A DNA stretch of 64,000 nucleotides from RI-43 sp033764725 (GTDB taxonomy: Bacteria; Pseudomonadota; Alphaproteobacteria; Caulobacterales; Aquidulcibacteraceae): assembly GCA_033764725.1 (NCBI GenBank), contig JANRIR010000063.1:1-64000 (forward strand), read 5' to 3'. The position numbers were made by a program, and so were the translations under genes. How positions within the stretch are numbered: the stretch's first letter is position 1; every line of letters begins with the position of its first letter. This document shows positions 8,914 through 17,450 of the stretch, in pieces. The notes below the pieces were generated by a model, which was not told where the DNA came from, made no database searches, and saw nothing but the letters and a program-made list of their open reading frames with translations.

Positions 8914-10252
8914 GCGCGCGGGCCTGTTTGTTGGCCGCGTAATTGAGATACGCGCACAAGACCAGCGCTGGAATGCCAACCAGCGCAGTGATCAGGAAGA
9001 AGATGGCGTAGGCCTCCATCAGCGGCCGGCCGACCTGCAGCGCCTCGACCGCCTGACCCGAGAACCCCTTCAGGAATTTGCCGAGCAACGCATAGAACGA
9101 GCTCAACAGCGCATATTGCGTCGCCGTGTAGCCGATGCTGGTGAGGCTCGACATATAGGCCACGAGCGCGGCGCCCGCGAAGCCCTCCGAAAAGTTCTCG
9201 ACGAACAGAACGGTCGCGAACAGGCCGGTCGACACGCCCTGCGAGGCCAGGATCGTGTAGGCGATGTTGGAGCCAGGGCCCACCACGGCGCCGATCAAAA
9301 GCGTTGTTCCGAAGCCAAGCCGCAGCGCACACACGCCGGCGGCCGCAATGCCGATCAGCGTGCCCGCGAGGCCGAATGTCAGCCGCACCGAACCGATGGT
9401 TTCCTTCGACAAGCCGATGTCGACGTAAAACGGCCCGACCATCGGTCCCATCACGAAATCCGGCAGCCGATACAGGCTGATCGCCGCCAGCATCAGCAAC
9501 GCCATCGATTTGTGCGTCTTGAGAAAGGCGATGAACGGGCCGGCGATGGCGTCGAACAGACCGCGCGGCGTCCACAGCGCAGGCCCCGCCTGGATCGGCG
9601 CGCGCGAAACCGGCTCGCGCGCGGCCAAGGTCGCTGCGATCGCGATCGCCATTGCTGCGCCATAGAGCGCGTAGGCGCCGTTCCAGCCGACCGCCGACGC
9701 GACAAACAGAATGAGCGCATTGGCCGCGAGAATCGCGAAACGATAGCCGAGCTGAAACGCCGACGTCAGAAGACCGAGTTCTTCATCGCCGTCGGCGCTC
9801 TCGATGCGCCAGGCGTCGACGACGATATCCTGCGTGGCGGAGGCGAACGCGACCACGAGGGTCGCCGCGGCGAGCACGCCGAGCCCGCCTTCGGGCCCGA
9901 TCGCAGCCATCGCCACGAGCGCCAATCCAACGGTCGCTTGCGACAGGACCATCCAGCCCCGCCGCCGGCCAAGCCGCCCCAGCAGCGGCGCATCGATCTT
10001 GTCGATCACCGGCGCCCACAGGAATTTGAACGAATACGCGAAGCCGACCCAGGAGAGAAACCCGATCGCGGCCAGCGAGATGCCGTATTCGCGCAGCCAC
10101 AGGCCGAAAGTCGCGCCGGTCAACAGGAAGGGCAGGCCCGAGCCGAAGCCGAGCGCCAGCGTCAGCAGCACTTTGGGTCGCTGCAAGGCGCGCACCGTGT
10201 CGCGCCAGGTCAAGGCGGCGGGGGGCGGCGGCGGCGCGACGGCGTCGGTCAT
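8891..10252 (-). CDS. ampG: AmpG-family muropeptide MFS permease
   Basis: Inner-membrane transporter predicted to import GlcNAc-anhydroMurNAc peptides for cell-wall recycling. The 453 residues form about 12-14 hydrophobic segments. The family motifs are clear: GFGSGLPFLLTGATFGLWLR near the N-terminus and SATQDIVVDAWRIE after the first bundle. It is the last gene of an apparent comM / histidine kinase / ampG unit, only 13 bp after the kinase stop. Upstream GAGGCGGAG may serve as ribosome binding site. Confidence 0.9.
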   Translation of the reverse strand: MTDAVAPPPPPAALTWRDTVRALQRPKVLLTLALGFGSGLPFLLTGATFGLWLREYGISLAAIGFLSWVGFAYSFKFLWAPVIDKIDAPLLGRLGRRRGWMVLSQATVGLALVAMAAIGPEGGLGVLAAATLVVAFASATQDIVVDAWRIESADGDEELGLLTSAFQLGYRFAILAANALILFVASAVGWNGAYALYGAAMAIAIAATLAAREPVSRAPIQAGPALWTPRGLFDAIAGPFIAFLKTHKSMALLMLAAISLYRLPDFVMGPMVGPFYVDIGLSKETIGSVRLTFGLAGTLIGIAAAGVCALRLGFGTTLLIGAVVGPGSNIAYTILASQGVSTGLFATVLFVENFSEGFAGAALVAYMSSLTSIGYTATQYALLSSFYALLGKFLKGFSGQAVEALQVGRPLMEAYAIFFLITALVGIPALVLCAYLNYAANKQARALTQPASG

Positions 10253-10265
10253 GGCGAACTCCGCC

Positions 10266-12095
10266 TCAAGCAGTGTCGGTTTTCGGCGCCTGCGTAAAGC
10301 GGCTCGCGACAGCGTCGAGGCGTGAGAGGTCGAACGGCTTTTCGATGAAATCGTCCATGCCGACCGCCATGGCGCGCGCGCGGTCCGCGTCGCTGGAATC
10401 GGCGGTCAGCGCGATGATCGGCGCGCTTCCAAACGGGGCCGGCAGAGCGCGGATGCGCTTGGCGGCGGCGAAGCCGTCAGCCCGAGGCATGCGCAAATCG
10501 AGAAAGATCAAGCCATACGCCGTGCGCGCGGCAGACTCCGCGGCCTCAACGCCGTCGGCGGCGAGGTCCACGCTCGCGCCGGCGCGCGTCAGCACGGTGC
10601 GCGCCAACAGCGCGTTGACCGGATTGTCCTCCGCCAAAAGCACGCGCATGCCTTCGAAGGGGCGCATGGTCTGGCGCTCTTCCTGCGCGCGCTGATCTGG
10701 ATGCTCGTCGGCGTCGTAGCCGAGCGCGATGCGAATGCGCTCGACGAATGTCTGCGCGCGCACGGGCTTGAGCGCATAATGCGCCACCCCCATGGCGCGG
10801 AACCTCAATATGGCTTCGCGATCCTCCTGCGGGATCAGCGCCACGACGCAGCGCGCTTCGGTCACGGCGAAGGCCACGTCGTCGGCGTCCAGGCTGCGCA
10901 GCGCAGCCGCGTCGAGCAGCAGCGCATCGCAATCGGCCCAATCCGACATGCGCGGGTGCGCGCGCGCCACCGTCCCGCCGCGCGCGGCCGCAAGCGCGCC
11001 GATCGCTTCCGCGAGGATCACATTGGGCGTAAGGATGCGCAGGCGCGCGCCGTCGAGGCGCTTGTCGGGGGTGCGCCGGCCCTCCGGCGCCGGGACCGTG
11101 AGGAGCGGCGCATCGACCCAGAAGGATGCGCCCTCGCCCGCCCGGCTGTCGACGCCGACCGCCCCGCCCATCGCATGCGCGAGCTTGCGCACGATCGCCA
11201 AGCCGAGGCCCGCGCCGCCATAGCGCCGCGAAATCGAGGCGTCGACCTGCGTGAATTCCTCGAAAATCACCGATTGCTTGTCCATCGACACGCCCGGGCC
11301 CGTGTCGCGCACGCTCAAGCGCACCAGATCGCGCCCACGCGGCGCCAGCTCAAGCAAGACGCCGCCCTGCTCGGTGAATTTCACCGCGTTGCCGGCGAGA
11401 TTGAACAGGATCTGCCGCACGCGCCCGACATCGCCCTTCAACCAGCGCGGCGCGCCCGGCCGCAGCACCGCGGCGATCTCTAGGTTTTTTTCGTGCGCCT
11501 TGGGGCTCAGCAGTTCGGCGACGGATTGCAGAGTCTCCTGGGCGTCGAACACGACGGAATCGAGCTCGACGCGGCCGGATTCGAGGCGCGAATAATCCAG
11601 GATCTCGGTGATCAGATCGAGCAGATGTTCGCCCGATTGTTTCAGCGCGCGCAAATGATCGCACGCTTCGGGGTCGAGCCGCGATTGGCCGATCAGACCC
11701 GCCATGCCGAGAACGCCGTTGAGCGGCGTGCGCAATTCGTGCGTCAGCGTAGCGAACAGGCGGGTCTTGGCGGCGCTGACTTCCTTCGCCGCGGTGACGC
11801 GGTCGGTGACTTCTCGGGCGACGATCAGCCGCGTGCCGTCGGGTAGGCGGCGATCGAGCCATTCATAGATCCGACCGTCCGGGGCGGCGGCGTCGAACCG
11901 CCTTTGACCGCGCCGGAACGGCGGCGCCGCAATGCGTCCCCACGGCGGGCGCGATGGCGTAATGGCGTGGCGAAACACGGCGCGAAACGCCGCGTTGGCG
12001 CGGATGACGCCGCCTTCGGCGTCCAGGTGCGCCATCGCGTCCGGGGCAAGATCGAACAGATCCAGTTCGCGGGCGTGCGGCGCAGGCGCGTTCAT
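10266..12095 (-). CDS. PAS-containing hybrid sensor histidine kinase with two receiver-like domains
   Basis: A cytoplasmic two-component protein of 609 residues with no membrane segment. Order: a PAS-like sensor (about 15-100), a HisKA dimerisation domain with phospho-acceptor His in THELRTPLNGVLG (His ~119), HATPase_c (NLAGNAVKFTE, DTGPGV, GGAGLGLAIV), a divergent receiver-like segment (about 350-455) and a canonical receiver (VLLAEDNPVN, FLDLRMPRADG, ALTADS, EKPF). The signal and output partner are unknown. The ATG at 12095 was chosen over a TTG seven codons upstream. It sits between comM and ampG on the same strand. Confidence 0.88.
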   Translation of the reverse strand: MNAPAPHARELDLFDLAPDAMAHLDAEGGVIRANAAFRAVFRHAITPSRPPWGRIAAPPFRRGQRRFDAAAPDGRIYEWLDRRLPDGTRLIVAREVTDRVTAAKEVSAAKTRLFATLTHELRTPLNGVLGMAGLIGQSRLDPEACDHLRALKQSGEHLLDLITEILDYSRLESGRVELDSVVFDAQETLQSVAELLSPKAHEKNLEIAAVLRPGAPRWLKGDVGRVRQILFNLAGNAVKFTEQGGVLLELAPRGRDLVRLSVRDTGPGVSMDKQSVIFEEFTQVDASISRRYGGAGLGLAIVRKLAHAMGGAVGVDSRAGEGASFWVDAPLLTVPAPEGRRTPDKRLDGARLRILTPNVILAEAIGALAAARGGTVARAHPRMSDWADCDALLLDAAALRSLDADDVAFAVTEARCVVALIPQEDREAILRFRAMGVAHYALKPVRAQTFVERIRIALGYDADEHPDQRAQEERQTMRPFEGMRVLLAEDNPVNALLARTVLTRAGASVDLAADGVEAAESAARTAYGLIFLDLRMPRADGFAAAKRIRALPAPFGSAPIIALTADSSDADRARAMAVGMDDFIEKPFDLSRLDAVASRFTQAPKTDTA

Positions 12096-12099
12096 CCCG

Positions 12100-12122
12100 A
12101 ACGGCTTTATCGACAAGCCGTT
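12100..12122 (-). terminator. Intercistronic hairpin at the comM stop, upstream of the histidine kinase
   Basis: A perfect 8 bp inverted repeat (AACGGCTT / AAGCCGTT) with a 7 nt loop spans the comM stop region and ends five bases before the kinase ATG. No U-tract follows, so it may stabilise or attenuate the transcript rather than terminate it, or it may hide the kinase start. Confidence 0.45.
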
Positions 12123-13665
12123 AAGAGACCTTCGACGGCGCTGTTGCGGCGTCCTGCGCGCCCGCCCAAACCCGTCTCAGGCTGAGCGCTTCGGCGACAT
12201 GAATGCGCCGCACTGCGGTCGCGCCGTCGAGATCGGCGATGGTGCGCGCAACGCGCTGCGCCCGGTGAAAGGCGCGCGCCGACAGCGAAAACCGCACCGC
12301 CGCCTGGGCCAGAAGCGCTGCGCCCGCCTCGTCCAGCGCGGCGGCGCGATCGATCTGCGCCGCATCGAGGCGAGCATTGACGAGCCCACCAGGAAAGCCG
12401 GCCCGGCGGGCCCGCTCGGCCTGCGCGCCGCGCGCCGCCGCCACCCGCGCAGCGGCCTCAGCCGTGCCCTCGCTGGGCGGCGGCAGCGCCAGATCGGCCG
12501 CCGTCACGGCGGGGATGTCGATCTGCAGGTCGATGCGATCCAGCAGCGGCCCCGACAGCCGCGCCTGGTAATCGAGGGCGCAGCGCGGGCCGCGGCGGCA
12601 GCGCCCGATGCCCGCCCCGCCGCCACAGCGGCACGGGTTCATCGCCGCCGCCAGAAGAAACCGCGCCGGATAGGTCACGCGGTGATTAGCCCGCGCGATG
12701 GACACTTCGCCGGTCTCGAGCGGCTGGCGCAGCGCATCGAGCGCCTGCCCGGCGAACTCGGGCAATTCGTCGAGAAACAGCACGCCCTCGTGCGCCAGGC
12801 TCGCTTCGCCGGGGCGCGCCCGCAGCCCGCCGCCGACCAGGGCCGCCATCGACGCCGAATGGTGCGGCGCGCGAAACGGCCGCGCGCGGGTCAGCCGCCC
12901 GCGCTCCAAAAGCCCCGCAACGCTCTGGATCTGGCTGACCTCGAGCAGCTCCTCCGCCGACAGCGGCGGCAACAGGCCGGGCAAGCGTTGCGCCAGCATG
13001 GATTTTCCCGACCCCGGCGGGCCCACCATTAGGATATTGTGGCCGCCGGCGGCGGCGATCTCCAAGGCGCGCTTGGCCTGCTCCTGCCCCTTCACGTCAC
13101 GCAGATCGGGCGCCGGCGCGCCGTCGATCAGGTCGCCGCGCTTCGGCGCCGGAAGGACGCCCGTCCCGCGGAAATGATTGACCAGAGCGATCAGCGATGG
13201 CGCGGCCAGCACTTCGCCGCCGGCCCAGGCCGCTTCCGCGCCGCTGGCGGCGGCGCACACCAGGGCGCGATCGGCGGCGTGCGCGGCCATCGCCGCCGGC
13301 AACACGCCAGGCGTCGGCGCAAGGCTCCCGTCCAGGCCCAATTCGCCGAAGGCCAGCACGCCGTCGAGCGCGTCGCGCGGAGCAGCCCCGATCGCCGCCA
13401 TCATCGCGAGCGCAATCGGCAGGTCATAATGCGAGCCTTCCTTCGGCAGGTCGGCGGGGGCGAGGTTCACCACGACGCGGCCGTCCGGCATCGCCAGCCC
13501 CATGCTGGCGAACGCCGCCCGCACCCGCTCGCGGCTTTCGCTCACCGCCTTGTCGCCCAAGCCGACAATGACGAAGCCGGGCAACCCGCCCGCCAGCTGG
13601 ACCTGCACGTCCACCGGCCGCGCTTCCAACCCCGCAAAGGCGATCGTGGCGACAACAGCGCTCAT
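12121..13665 (-). CDS. comM: YifB/ComM-family Mg-chelatase-like AAA+ ATPase
   Basis: ComM is a hexameric helicase that promotes branch migration during natural transformation in Gram-negative bacteria. The 514-residue protein has the N-terminal subunit ChlI-like domain (VQVQLAGGLPGFVIVGLGDKAVSESRERVR), Walker A (VGPPGSGKSMLAQRLPGLLP), the FRAPHHSAS motif, Walker B (GVLFLDELPEF), a cysteine cluster (NPCRCGG...CRRGPRC) and a C-terminal Mg-chelatase domain. The ATG at 13665 has a good ribosome binding site (AAGGGGG, 7 nt away), so six upstream in-frame codons are left out. First gene of the comM-kinase-ampG unit. Confidence 0.95.
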   Translation of the reverse strand: MSAVVATIAFAGLEARPVDVQVQLAGGLPGFVIVGLGDKAVSESRERVRAAFASMGLAMPDGRVVVNLAPADLPKEGSHYDLPIALAMMAAIGAAPRDALDGVLAFGELGLDGSLAPTPGVLPAAMAAHAADRALVCAAASGAEAAWAGGEVLAAPSLIALVNHFRGTGVLPAPKRGDLIDGAPAPDLRDVKGQEQAKRALEIAAAGGHNILMVGPPGSGKSMLAQRLPGLLPPLSAEELLEVSQIQSVAGLLERGRLTRARPFRAPHHSASMAALVGGGLRARPGEASLAHEGVLFLDELPEFAGQALDALRQPLETGEVSIARANHRVTYPARFLLAAAMNPCRCGGGAGIGRCRRGPRCALDYQARLSGPLLDRIDLQIDIPAVTAADLALPPPSEGTAEAAARVAAARGAQAERARRAGFPGGLVNARLDAAQIDRAAALDEAGAALLAQAAVRFSLSARAFHRAQRVARTIADLDGATAVRRIHVAEALSLRRVWAGAQDAATAPSKVS

Positions 13666-13821
13666 TTCGGCCCCCTTCGCCACGCCCCACCGTCAACGCT
13701 TATCCACAGCGAACGTCAAATCTTAAACAAAACAAGAACACACAAGCAACAAGGTTCGAACTGTCCGGCCCGATCACGCTGGAATCGCCCAAGATTTTTT
13801 GCTGCATCGGGGGCGATAGCG
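13666..13821. promoter_or_regulatory. Upstream region of comM with a consensus DnaA box
   Basis: This 156 bp gap between comM and yraN is clearly A/T-rich around 13715-13760. A perfect DnaA box, TTATCCACA, lies at 13700-13708, about 35 bp before the comM ATG. On the minus strand TTGCTT ... TAAGAT is a possible comM promoter. ATCGCCC near 13784 and GGGCGAT near 13811 could pair across a long loop after yraN. The regulatory reading is inferred. Confidence 0.5.
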
Positions 13822-14178
13822 TCACGCGGTCCAGGCCGCGCGCACATGATGCGGCAGAGCGCCCGCCCCAACGACCACCACGTCGAACCGGATCGGCGCC
13901 CGCGACAGCCGCCAGCGCTGCGCCAGGGCGAGCGCCGCCCGCGCCAGCCTGCCCTGCTGGTGCGGGCCCACCGCTTCCAGCCCCGCCGTGATTCGCCTGC
14001 GCCGCTTCACCTCGACGATCACCAGCACGCCGCCCTTCCAAAACGCGAGGTCGACCTCGCCGAACGGCGTGCGCAGTCGTCGGCCCAACAGGCGATAGCC
14101 CTTCGCCATGAGCCAGAACGCCGCCGCCCATTCGGCCAGCCGGCCGCTGCGCTCGGCGCGCCGGCGGGCGGCGGTCAC
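13822..14178 (-). CDS. YraN/UPF0102 family endonuclease-like protein
   Basis: A 118-residue protein of the UPF0102 family, which has a restriction-endonuclease-like fold. The conserved core is visible: GRLAEWAAAFWLMAKGYRLLGRRLRTPFGEVDLAF followed by VIVEVKRRR, giving the E..D..ExK arrangement typical of this fold. Its cellular role is not settled. The GTG start overlaps the rsmI stop by 4 bp (GTGA), so the two are translationally coupled, as commonly seen for this pair. Confidence 0.9.
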   Translation of the reverse strand: MTAARRRAERSGRLAEWAAAFWLMAKGYRLLGRRLRTPFGEVDLAFWKGGVLVIVEVKRRRRITAGLEAVGPHQQGRLARAALALAQRWRLSRAPIRFDVVVVGAGALPHHVRAAWTA

Positions 14179-15074
14179 GCCTCGTCCTTGATTTGCAACG
14201 CCAGGGTGTAAAGCGCCTTGCGCGAGGCCGCGTGCGCGGCCGCCACCGCGTCCACCGCGTCCCGCACCGACATATGCGTCAGGGCGGCGCGCAACGCCGC
14301 GGAGACCGCGGCGGGGTCTGCGGCTTCAACGGCGCCGGGGCCGATCAGCACGACGATTTCGCCTTTCGGCGGCGGCGCGGCGGCGAAGCGCTCGGCCAAC
14401 TCGGCGATCGGCGCGCGCTCGACTGTTTCGAACAGCTTGGTCAGTTCGCGGGCGATCGCCGCCTCGCGGCCTGCAAAGGCCACCGCCATTGCGGCGAGCG
14501 ACTCGGCGAGGCGCGGCCCGCTTTCATAGAACGCGAGCGTCGCGCGCACATCGGCGAGCTCGGCGAAAAAGGCGGCGCGCGCGACGTCCTTCGTCGGTGG
14601 AAAGCCCGCGAACAGAAACCGATCCGTCGGCAGCCCCGCCACGCTCAAGGCGGCGGTCAAAGCCGATGGCCCGGGGACGGCGAACACGGCGCAGCCGGCC
14701 TCGCGCGCGGCGCGCACGAGCTTGTAGCCCGGATCGGAGATCAGCGGCGTGCCGGCGTCGGACACCAGCGCGATGCGGGCCCCGGCGGCCAGCGCGGCGA
14801 GGATCGCGTCGCGATCGCCCGCATCGGAATGATCGTTATAGGCGGCTGGGCGCGCTTGCACGCCGTGCGCGTCGAGCAGCTTGCGGGTGACGCGCGTGTC
14901 CTCGGCGTAGATGCGATCAACGCCGGCGAGCACGTCGAGCGCGCGCAGCGTGATGTCGCGCAAATTGCCGATCGGGGTCGCCACCACATAAAGGCCCGGT
15001 TCCAGCTGTGGACTGGCGTCGTGAGCGCTCTTATGGAAGCCGGCGTCAGCGGTCGAGGGTGAGGTTCGAGACAT
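14175..15074 (-). CDS. rsmI: 16S rRNA (cytidine(1402)-2'-O)-methyltransferase RsmI
   Basis: Uses SAM to 2'-O-methylate C1402 in the ribosomal decoding centre. Family motifs in order: GLYVVATPIGNLRDITLRAL, YAEDTRVTRKLL, ALVSDAGTPLISDPGY, AVPGPSALTAALSVAGLPTDRFLFAGF and the C-terminal SRKALYTLAL. The frame stays open 82 codons upstream inside the divergent lipoprotein gene, but the family N-terminus and the ATG MSRTSPST fix the start near 15074. No Shine-Dalgarno precedes this ATG. It overlaps the ATG of the divergent gene by two bases. Confidence 0.94.
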   Translation of the reverse strand: MSRTSPSTADAGFHKSAHDASPQLEPGLYVVATPIGNLRDITLRALDVLAGVDRIYAEDTRVTRKLLDAHGVQARPAAYNDHSDAGDRDAILAALAAGARIALVSDAGTPLISDPGYKLVRAAREAGCAVFAVPGPSALTAALSVAGLPTDRFLFAGFPPTKDVARAAFFAELADVRATLAFYESGPRLAESLAAMAVAFAGREAAIARELTKLFETVERAPIAELAERFAAAPPPKGEIVVLIGPGAVEAADPAAVSAALRAALTHMSVRDAVDAVAAAHAASRKALYTLALQIKDEA

Positions 15075-16314
15075 GAAGGTGCAGGGATCATCGCCGCCGC
15101 GAGGCCGCGCGCCAAGCCTGAAGCCGTTCGCCGCCGCCGGCGTCGCTGCGCTTTTGGCCGCCTGCGCCTCGACGCCGACGCCGGTGTCGCCCCCGCCGAT
15201 CGGGCCGCAGCAGCCGACCGTCGATCCCGGCCGCTCGGTCACGTCGCGCGACGGGGTGACGCCGCCCTTCATGGCGGGCCGCCAGATCGTGCGCGTCGGG
15301 CTGCTGTTGCCCTTCTCCACCCGCCCGCAGGACGCCGCGGCCTTGTACGGCGCGGCCGAACTGGCCCTGTTCGATCACGGCGACGGCAACACGCTGCTGA
15401 TCCCGCGCGATTCCGGCGCCAACAACACCGACGCCGCCGCCGCAGCCGATGCGCTGATGCGCGACGGCGCAGACATCATCGTCGGCCCTGTCACCCGCGA
15501 AGGCGTCGAAGGCGCCGCGCGCGTCGTGCGGGCGCAGAACATCCCGGTGATCGGCTTTTCCTCCGACCGCACCGTCGGCGGCGACGGCGTCTATCTGCTG
15601 AGCTTCCAATTGGAGGACGAGGTCGGACGCATCGTCAGCTATGCGGCGACCCGCGGCGTGCGCTCGATGGCGCTTCTCGCGCCTGACAATGAATACGGCC
15701 GCCGCGTCCAAAGCGCGCTCCGCGCGCAGGCTGCGCAAAGCGGCGTCACCGTGGCGATTTCGGAACTGTATGCGCGCACCGAGAACGACGCGGCCAGCGC
15801 CGCCGATCGCGTGGCGGCCGCAAGCCGCACGACGCCCGTGCAGGCCATTCTGATCGCCGAAAGCGGCTCGGTGCTGCGCGCGATTGGGCCCGCGCTGGTG
15901 CGCAGCGGCGTGAACACGCGCGCCGTGCGCCTGTTGGGCACGAGCGCGTGGGCGGGCGGCGACGCGCAGCGCGAACCGACTCTCGCAGGCGGATGGTATG
16001 TCGCCTCCGATCCCTCGCTGCGGACGGATTTCGAGGGCCGCTATCGCAACGCCTTCCAGACCGAGCCGACGCGGCTGTCGAGCCTCGCTTATGACGCCAT
16101 CGCCCTGGCGACGCTGCTCGCGCGCGACGGCGGCGCCAACGGCCTCAATCGTCGTGCGCTCGAGCGCCAGGAAGGGTTCCTCGGCTCCGACGGCGTGTTC
16201 CGTTTCCGCGGCGACGGATCGATCGAGCGTGGGCTGGCGATCATGGAAGTGCGCGCGACAGGCGCAGCGCCCGTCGATCCCGCGCCGCGCCGTTTCACTC
16301 CGGCCGCAAGCTAG
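15073..16314 (+). CDS. Penicillin-binding-protein activator, LpoA-like periplasmic-binding lipoprotein
   Basis: A 413-residue lipoprotein. Residues 1-31 form a signal peptide ending in a lipobox (LLAAC). A Pro-rich linker follows, then a type I periplasmic-binding fold (IVRVGLLLPFS, DGADIIVGPVTREGVEGAARV, IPVIGFSSDRTVGGDGVYLLSF, LLAPDNEYGRRV, LSSLAYDAIALATLLA). This matches the C-terminal domain of LpoA, the outer-membrane activator of PBP1A. The TPR half of enterobacterial LpoA is absent, as is usual in alphaproteobacteria. A GGTGAGG ribosome binding site lies 8 nt upstream. It is divergent from rsmI with overlapping starts, and its stop overlaps that of hemW. Confidence 0.85.
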   Translation: MKVQGSSPPRGRAPSLKPFAAAGVAALLAACASTPTPVSPPPIGPQQPTVDPGRSVTSRDGVTPPFMAGRQIVRVGLLLPFSTRPQDAAALYGAAELALFDHGDGNTLLIPRDSGANNTDAAAAADALMRDGADIIVGPVTREGVEGAARVVRAQNIPVIGFSSDRTVGGDGVYLLSFQLEDEVGRIVSYAATRGVRSMALLAPDNEYGRRVQSALRAQAAQSGVTVAISELYARTENDAASAADRVAAASRTTPVQAILIAESGSVLRAIGPALVRSGVNTRAVRLLGTSAWAGGDAQREPTLAGGWYVASDPSLRTDFEGRYRNAFQTEPTRLSSLAYDAIALATLLARDGGANGLNRRALERQEGFLGSDGVFRFRGDGSIERGLAIMEVRATGAAPVDPAPRRFTPAAS

Positions 16315-17450
16315 GCGGAAAGTTCAGCGGCGACGCGATCCGCTACGATTAGGCCCTGCTCGCTCAAGGCGATCCGATCGCCCGCAACGCTGACGATCCC
16401 CTCATTGACGAGCGCTGCGAGGCGTGTGGGATCGAGCGGCGCGCCGCGCATTGTTTCGACAGCGGCGCGCGACACGCCTTCGCGCAAGCGCAGCCCCATC
16501 AACAGCATCTCGTCGGCGAACGCTGTGCGCGTCAGCGTTTCGCTGGTCGACCAGCCGACGCCATGCTCCGCGGTCGCGCCGATATACGCGGCGATGTCGC
16601 GATGTGCGGCGGTCGCGAGACGCGTATCGCCGTGTAGCAAACGCCCATGCGCGCCGGGGCCGACCCCGATCCAGGTTTCGCTGCGCCAGTACAAGAGATT
16701 GTGGCGCGCGCGATCCGCAAGCGTGCGGGCGAAATTCGAAATCTCATAGGCTGGAAATCCGGCGGACGCGCACAGCGCGTGCGTACGTGCGAACAAGGTT
16801 GCGGCGTCGTCGGGAGACAGCGGCGCATAACGTCCCCGCGCCGCGGCGCGTGCATAGGGCGTGCGCGGTTCGATAGTGAGTTCATAGAGCGAGACATGGG
16901 CGACCGGTGCTGCGAGCGCAGCGCGCAGTTCGCGCGTCCACGCGGTCCAGGTCTGTCCTTCGCGCGCATAGATCAAATCGATCGACACGCGCGCGCCGGT
17001 TTGCGCCGCCGCCGCGATGGCGCGATGCGCGCCGGCCACGTCATGCGTACGCCCAAGACGACGTAGCGCCGCATCGTCCAGGGCTTGCACGCCAAGCGAA
17101 AAGCGATTGACGCCCGCAGCAGCCATCGCCGCGAATGCCTCGTAATCCTCTGGATTGGCTTCAAGACTTATTTCCGCATCGGCGGAAACGCCGAACGCGC
17201 GATTGGCGGCGGCGATCAAGCGCGCGACATCCTGAGACGCCAGGCGCGACGGCGTGCCGCCGCCAAAGAACACGCTCGACAACGGCCTGCGTTCTACCCT
17301 GCCGGCATGGGCGAGGATGTCCGTCTCGATCGCTGCGATCAGCGCGGCGTGGTCGCCGCCGCGGTCGCGCCGCACATTGAAATCGCAATAGGGGCAGATC
17401 GCCGCGCAATACGGCCAATGCACATAAAGGCCGAGCGCCGGCCCGGTCAT
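16311..17450 (-). CDS. hemW: Radical SAM heme chaperone HemW
   Basis: A 379-residue cytosolic radical-SAM protein. The cluster motif CAAICPYCDF at residues 15-24 (CX3CX2C followed by D-F rather than a fourth Cys) separates HemW from the coproporphyrinogen oxidase HemN. Other markers are SVFFGGGTPSRL, EISLEANPED, GVNRFSLGVQALDD and YEISNFA. HemW binds heme and hands it to target proteins. Its ATG overlaps the rdgB stop by 4 bp (ATGA), so the two are co-translated. Confidence 0.93.
   Translation of the reverse strand: MTGPALGLYVHWPYCAAICPYCDFNVRRDRGGDHAALIAAIETDILAHAGRVERRPLSSVFFGGGTPSRLASQDVARLIAAANRAFGVSADAEISLEANPEDYEAFAAMAAAGVNRFSLGVQALDDAALRRLGRTHDVAGAHRAIAAAAQTGARVSIDLIYAREGQTWTAWTRELRAALAAPVAHVSLYELTIEPRTPYARAAARGRYAPLSPDDAATLFARTHALCASAGFPAYEISNFARTLADRARHNLLYWRSETWIGVGPGAHGRLLHGDTRLATAAHRDIAAYIGATAEHGVGWSTSETLTRTAFADEMLLMGLRLREGVSRAAVETMRGAPLDPTRLAALVNEGIVSVAGDRIALSEQGLIVADRVAAELSA

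Noticed and set aside
6829..8979. 716-codon open frame antisense to maeB
   Set aside because: Low-complexity Arg/His/Asp-rich translation mirrors the malic enzyme codons; no domain recognised.
13745..13770. GGTTCGAAC resembling a tRNA T-loop
   Set aside because: The flanking bases do not form a T-stem, and no anticodon or D arm is present on either strand.
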